This document shows positions 61,804-64,000 of a DNA stretch of 64,000 bases, in pieces (within the stretch, counting starts at the first letter, position 1; each line of letters starts with the position of its first letter). Origin of the DNA: an uncultured Lachnospiraceae bacterium (GTDB lineage Bacteria > Bacillota > Clostridia > Lachnospirales > Lachnospiraceae); NCBI GenBank assembly GCA_946558465.1, contig CAMNTM010000012.1:27128-91127 (forward strand), read 5' to 3'. The position numbers and the translations under genes are program-made. The notes under the pieces are model-generated. The model was given only the letters and a program-made list of their open reading frames with translations, had not been told where the DNA came from and ran no database searches.

Positions 61804-62889
61804 ATGAAAAAAGAAAGAGTAGTAGTGGGAATGTCAGGCGGAGTAGACTCGTCGGTAGCGGCCTGGCTGCTGAAGGAAAAGGGATATGATGTTATCGGAG
61901 TGACGATGCAGATCTGGCAGGATAAGGACAGAGAGCTTCTGGAGGAAGAGGGAGGCTGCTGCGGATTAAGCGCGGTGGAGGATGCAAGAAGAGTGGCAGC
62001 AGAACTTGAGATTCCTTACTATGTCATGAATTTTAAGCGGGAGTTTAAGACTCAGGTAATAGACTATTTCGTCGGGGAATATCTAAAAGGACGTACTCCG
62101 AATCCCTGCATCGCCTGCAACCGCTATGTGAAATGGGAGGCGCTGCTTAAGCGGAGTATGGAGATAGGAGCGGATTATATTGCTACCGGGCATTATGCAC
62201 AGATTGAGAAGCTTTTAAACGGCCGGTATACATTGTGCACGGCGGCATCGGGAAATAAGGACCAGACCTACGCGCTCTACAGTCTCACACAGGAGCAGCT
62301 TAAGCATACGCTGATGCCGGTGGGCGCCTACAGTAAGGAAGAGGTACGGCTGATGGCAAAGAGGCTTAGGCTTCCGGTGGCAGACAAGCCGGACAGCCAG
62401 GATATCTGCTTTGTTCCGGATGGGGATTATGCTGCTTATATAAAAGCAAATACAAAGGTGCCGGTTCGGCCGGGGAATTTTGTAACCTTAGATGGAACTG
62501 TAGCAGGCCGTCATAAAGGGATTGTGCATTATACGGTAGGCCAGCGCAAGGGACTTGGACTGGCGATGGGCTATCCCGTATTTGTACTGGAGATTCGTCC
62601 GGATACGAATGAGGTAGTAATCGGAAGCAGCGAAGAATCATTGTCCAGGTGCGTGAGGGCGGAGCGGCTGAATTTTATGTCTGAGAAGAGCCTGGAGGGC
62701 AGGCGCAGGGTGTGGGCAAAGATCCGCTATAATCACAAGGGTGCGTGGTGTATTGCTGAGAGGACCGCAGAAGATGAGCTGGTATGTACCTTCGAGGAGC
62801 CGGTAAGAGCGGTAACTCCGGGACAGGCAGTTGTTCTTTATGACGGGAGCCATGTACTTGGAGGCGGAACAATTATAGGAGAAAAATAG
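61804..62889 (+). CDS. mnmA: tRNA-specific 2-thiouridylase MnmA
   Basis: Uses ATP and persulfide sulfur to place the 2-thio group on U34 of tRNA-Lys, -Glu and -Gln. 361 residues: the PP-loop SGGVDSS near residue 12, the catalytic Cys in NPCIACNRYVKW near 100, and the second Cys in DSQDICFVPDGDY near 199. The start at 61804 has GGAGG four bases upstream and is the family start; a longer frame begins at 61750. Its position behind nifS/nifU gives a direct sulfur relay. Confidence 0.96.
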   Translation: MKKERVVVGMSGGVDSSVAAWLLKEKGYDVIGVTMQIWQDKDRELLEEEGGCCGLSAVEDARRVAAELEIPYYVMNFKREFKTQVIDYFVGEYLKGRTPNPCIACNRYVKWEALLKRSMEIGADYIATGHYAQIEKLLNGRYTLCTAASGNKDQTYALYSLTQEQLKHTLMPVGAYSKEEVRLMAKRLRLPVADKPDSQDICFVPDGDYAAYIKANTKVPVRPGNFVTLDGTVAGRHKGIVHYTVGQRKGLGLAMGYPVFVLEIRPDTNEVVIGSSEESLSRCVRAERLNFMSEKSLEGRRRVWAKIRYNHKGAWCIAERTAEDELVCTFEEPVRAVTPGQAVVLYDGSHVLGGGTIIGEK

Positions 62890-62892
62890 ACG

Positions 62893-63699
62893 ATGAGAGC
62901 AGATGTTCACATGCATTCAGCATTTTCAAGTGATTCGAAGTCAGAGCCGGAGGAGATGATTCTCGGAGCCATAGACAAGGGCCTTGAGATGATATGCTTT
63001 ACAGATCATTATGATAAGGATAATACAGACTGGGGAGCAGAGGATATCTTTGATCCAAAGGAATACTTTCGAGTGTTCCGGCCGCTTCAGGAAAAATACC
63101 GGGAGCAGATAGAAATTCGAATTGGTGTGGAGATAGGGCTGCAGCCTTATCTGGCACCGTATTATACAGAATTTATACAGAAATACCCCTTTGACTTTGT
63201 AATCGGCTCTGTACATTCAAGTCAGAGATGTGATATTGCATATGGAAAGCTTTTAAAAAAGTATTCGGATGAGGAGCTTTACCGGCTGGTTTTAGAAGAG
63301 ATGCTGGAGGACGTAAAGCAGCACGATTCCTTTGATGTACTGGGGCATCTGGATTATGTAGTGCGCTACGGAAAGCATAAGGAGGGTACATATTCCTATA
63401 AAAAATATTCAGATGTGATAGATGAGATTTTAAGAATTCTGATCTTAAAGGGAAAAGGACTTGAGCTTAATATGTCAGGCCTTAAATATGGCCTTCCCTT
63501 CGCCCATCCGCATCCGGATGTGCTTAAGCGGTACCGGGAGCTTGGCGGTGAAATTATTACTGTAGGGGCAGACGGGCATAAGCCGGAGCATATCGCTTAT
63601 GATTATCATAAGGCAGAGGATATTTTAATCGGCTGCGGCTTCCGGTATTATGTGGAATTCAGGGAGAGAAAGCCGGTATTCAGGCGGATTATATCATAG
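62893..63699 (+). CDS. PHP-domain histidinol-phosphatase-like protein
   Basis: A 268-residue PHP metal-dependent phosphatase of the HisJ/HisK type. Metal motifs are DVHMHSAFSSDS at the start, FTDHYD near 39, GVEIG near 83, GSVHSS near 112, DVLGHLDYV near 155 and GADGHKPEHIA near 228. No his gene is next to it, so it may be histidinol phosphatase or a general phosphoesterase. It begins 3 bases after mnmA, probably on the same transcript. Confidence 0.88.
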   Translation: MRADVHMHSAFSSDSKSEPEEMILGAIDKGLEMICFTDHYDKDNTDWGAEDIFDPKEYFRVFRPLQEKYREQIEIRIGVEIGLQPYLAPYYTEFIQKYPFDFVIGSVHSSQRCDIAYGKLLKKYSDEELYRLVLEEMLEDVKQHDSFDVLGHLDYVVRYGKHKEGTYSYKKYSDVIDEILRILILKGKGLELNMSGLKYGLPFAHPHPDVLKRYRELGGEIITVGADGHKPEHIAYDYHKAEDILIGCGFRYYVEFRERKPVFRRIIS

Positions 63700-63863
63700 T
63701 TTTATGTGGTGAAAGCCTTGTTGGAGAAAAGGAGTAAAAGGACGGCACGCACGGTCCGGCGGAGCGTAATATAGATAATTATGCAGAATTACGAGAAAGG
63801 CGGCAATATTTTAAGCGGCTTGCATAAAAATGTCTGTATCTCCCATAAAAATGGAAAAGGCAC

Positions 63864-63892
63864 TTGAATTTTTGTACAAGGTTTAGTACAAT
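63864..63892 (+). promoter_or_regulatory. Promoter and operator-like repeat of gapA
   Basis: TTGAAT (63864-63869), 17 bp, TACAAT (63887-63892). An inverted repeat TTGTAC-N8-GTACAA (63872-63891) fills the space between the boxes and overlaps the -10, as a repressor site would. Confidence 0.7.
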
Positions 63893-63908
63893 AAGGCTTG
63901 GTTGATGA

Positions 63909-63929
63909 TTCTTTAACGAAGTTAAGGAA
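63909..63929 (+). promoter_or_regulatory. 5'-UTR hairpin of gapA
   Basis: TTCTTTAAC and GTTAAGGAA form a 9-bp stem with loop GAA (one G-T pair), 24 bases before the TAGGAGGA ribosome site. It may protect the message. Confidence 0.45.
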
Positions 63930-63962
63930 TTCAAAATAAGAAAACTTTAGGAGGAATTAATC

Positions 63963-64000
63963 ATGGCAGTAAAAGTAGCGATTAATGGATTCGGACGTAT
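63963..64000 (+). CDS. gap: Glyceraldehyde-3-phosphate dehydrogenase (start only)
   Basis: Only the first 12 codons are in the window. They read MAVKVAINGFGR, the standard NAD-binding N terminus of GAPDH. TAGGAGGA lies 6 bases before the ATG. The gene is probably the first of the glycolytic gap-pgk unit, which cannot be seen here. Confidence 0.85.
   Translation, partial: MAVKVAINGFGR

Overview
The window reads as a chromosomal stretch from an anaerobic, spore-lineage Clostridia, most likely a gut Lachnospiraceae. This rests on protein character and gene order only: recA-recX-rny, a nudix gene followed by a SpoIIM-like gene, a SpoVB-like flippase, iscR-nifS-nifU-mnmA, a group-B-type [FeFe] hydrogenase, and a VTC/DUF4956/Cthe_2159 surface cluster. 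No rRNA, tRNA, CRISPR array, phage or transposase was seen. Most genes lie on the + strand.

Layout. 1-1752: the cobalamin-binding end of a methionine synthase, then asnA. 1863-4090: a MerR regulator divergent from a flavodoxin with a 19-bp-spacer promoter, then an XRE-type membrane regulator. 4312-9766: a five-gene dipeptide/oligopeptide ABC transporter. 9819-12251: a DUF169 protein and the [FeFe] hydrogenase. 12332-16112: alaS, rpsU (58 codons) and a PF06541 membrane protein behind a hairpin-rich leader. 16323-19732: an ArgD-like aminotransferase, then maf, a flavin-oxidase-fold protein and an AraC regulator on the minus strand.

20081-30538 is the most unusual region. One apparent operon, under a good sigma-A promoter with a perfect 15-bp palindrome just upstream, encodes an L-cysteine-desulfidase-like Fe-S enzyme, a degenerate sigma-54-activator-like regulator, a UroD-fold methyltransferase-like protein, a MetNIQ-like ABC importer, a tautomerase-fold protein without Pro1, an M20 amidohydrolase, an aldo/keto reductase and an iron alcohol dehydrogenase. 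A reasonable guess is uptake and breakdown of an N-acylated or S-substituted sulfur amino acid. The substrate is not known from sequence.

30869-41614 holds a YbaK-type editing protein, a pentapeptide protein, a PF09818 ATPase translationally coupled to TrmO, asparaginase, an M42 peptidase, a cytoplasmic ParB-like/BMP fusion, a phosphoesterase, an SGNH hydrolase and a CsoR repressor. 41685-53872 is housekeeping: two D,D-carboxypeptidases, aminopeptidase P, a HAD phosphatase, scpAB, recA (with a LexA box), recX, rny and a nudix hydrolase. 53930-58047 holds the SpoIIM-like gene and a VTC/DUF4956/Cthe_2159 cluster, where the DUF4956 gene carries an in-frame TAG. 58055-64000 holds the flippase, the Fe-S/tRNA-thiolation operon, a PHP phosphatase and the first codons of gapA.
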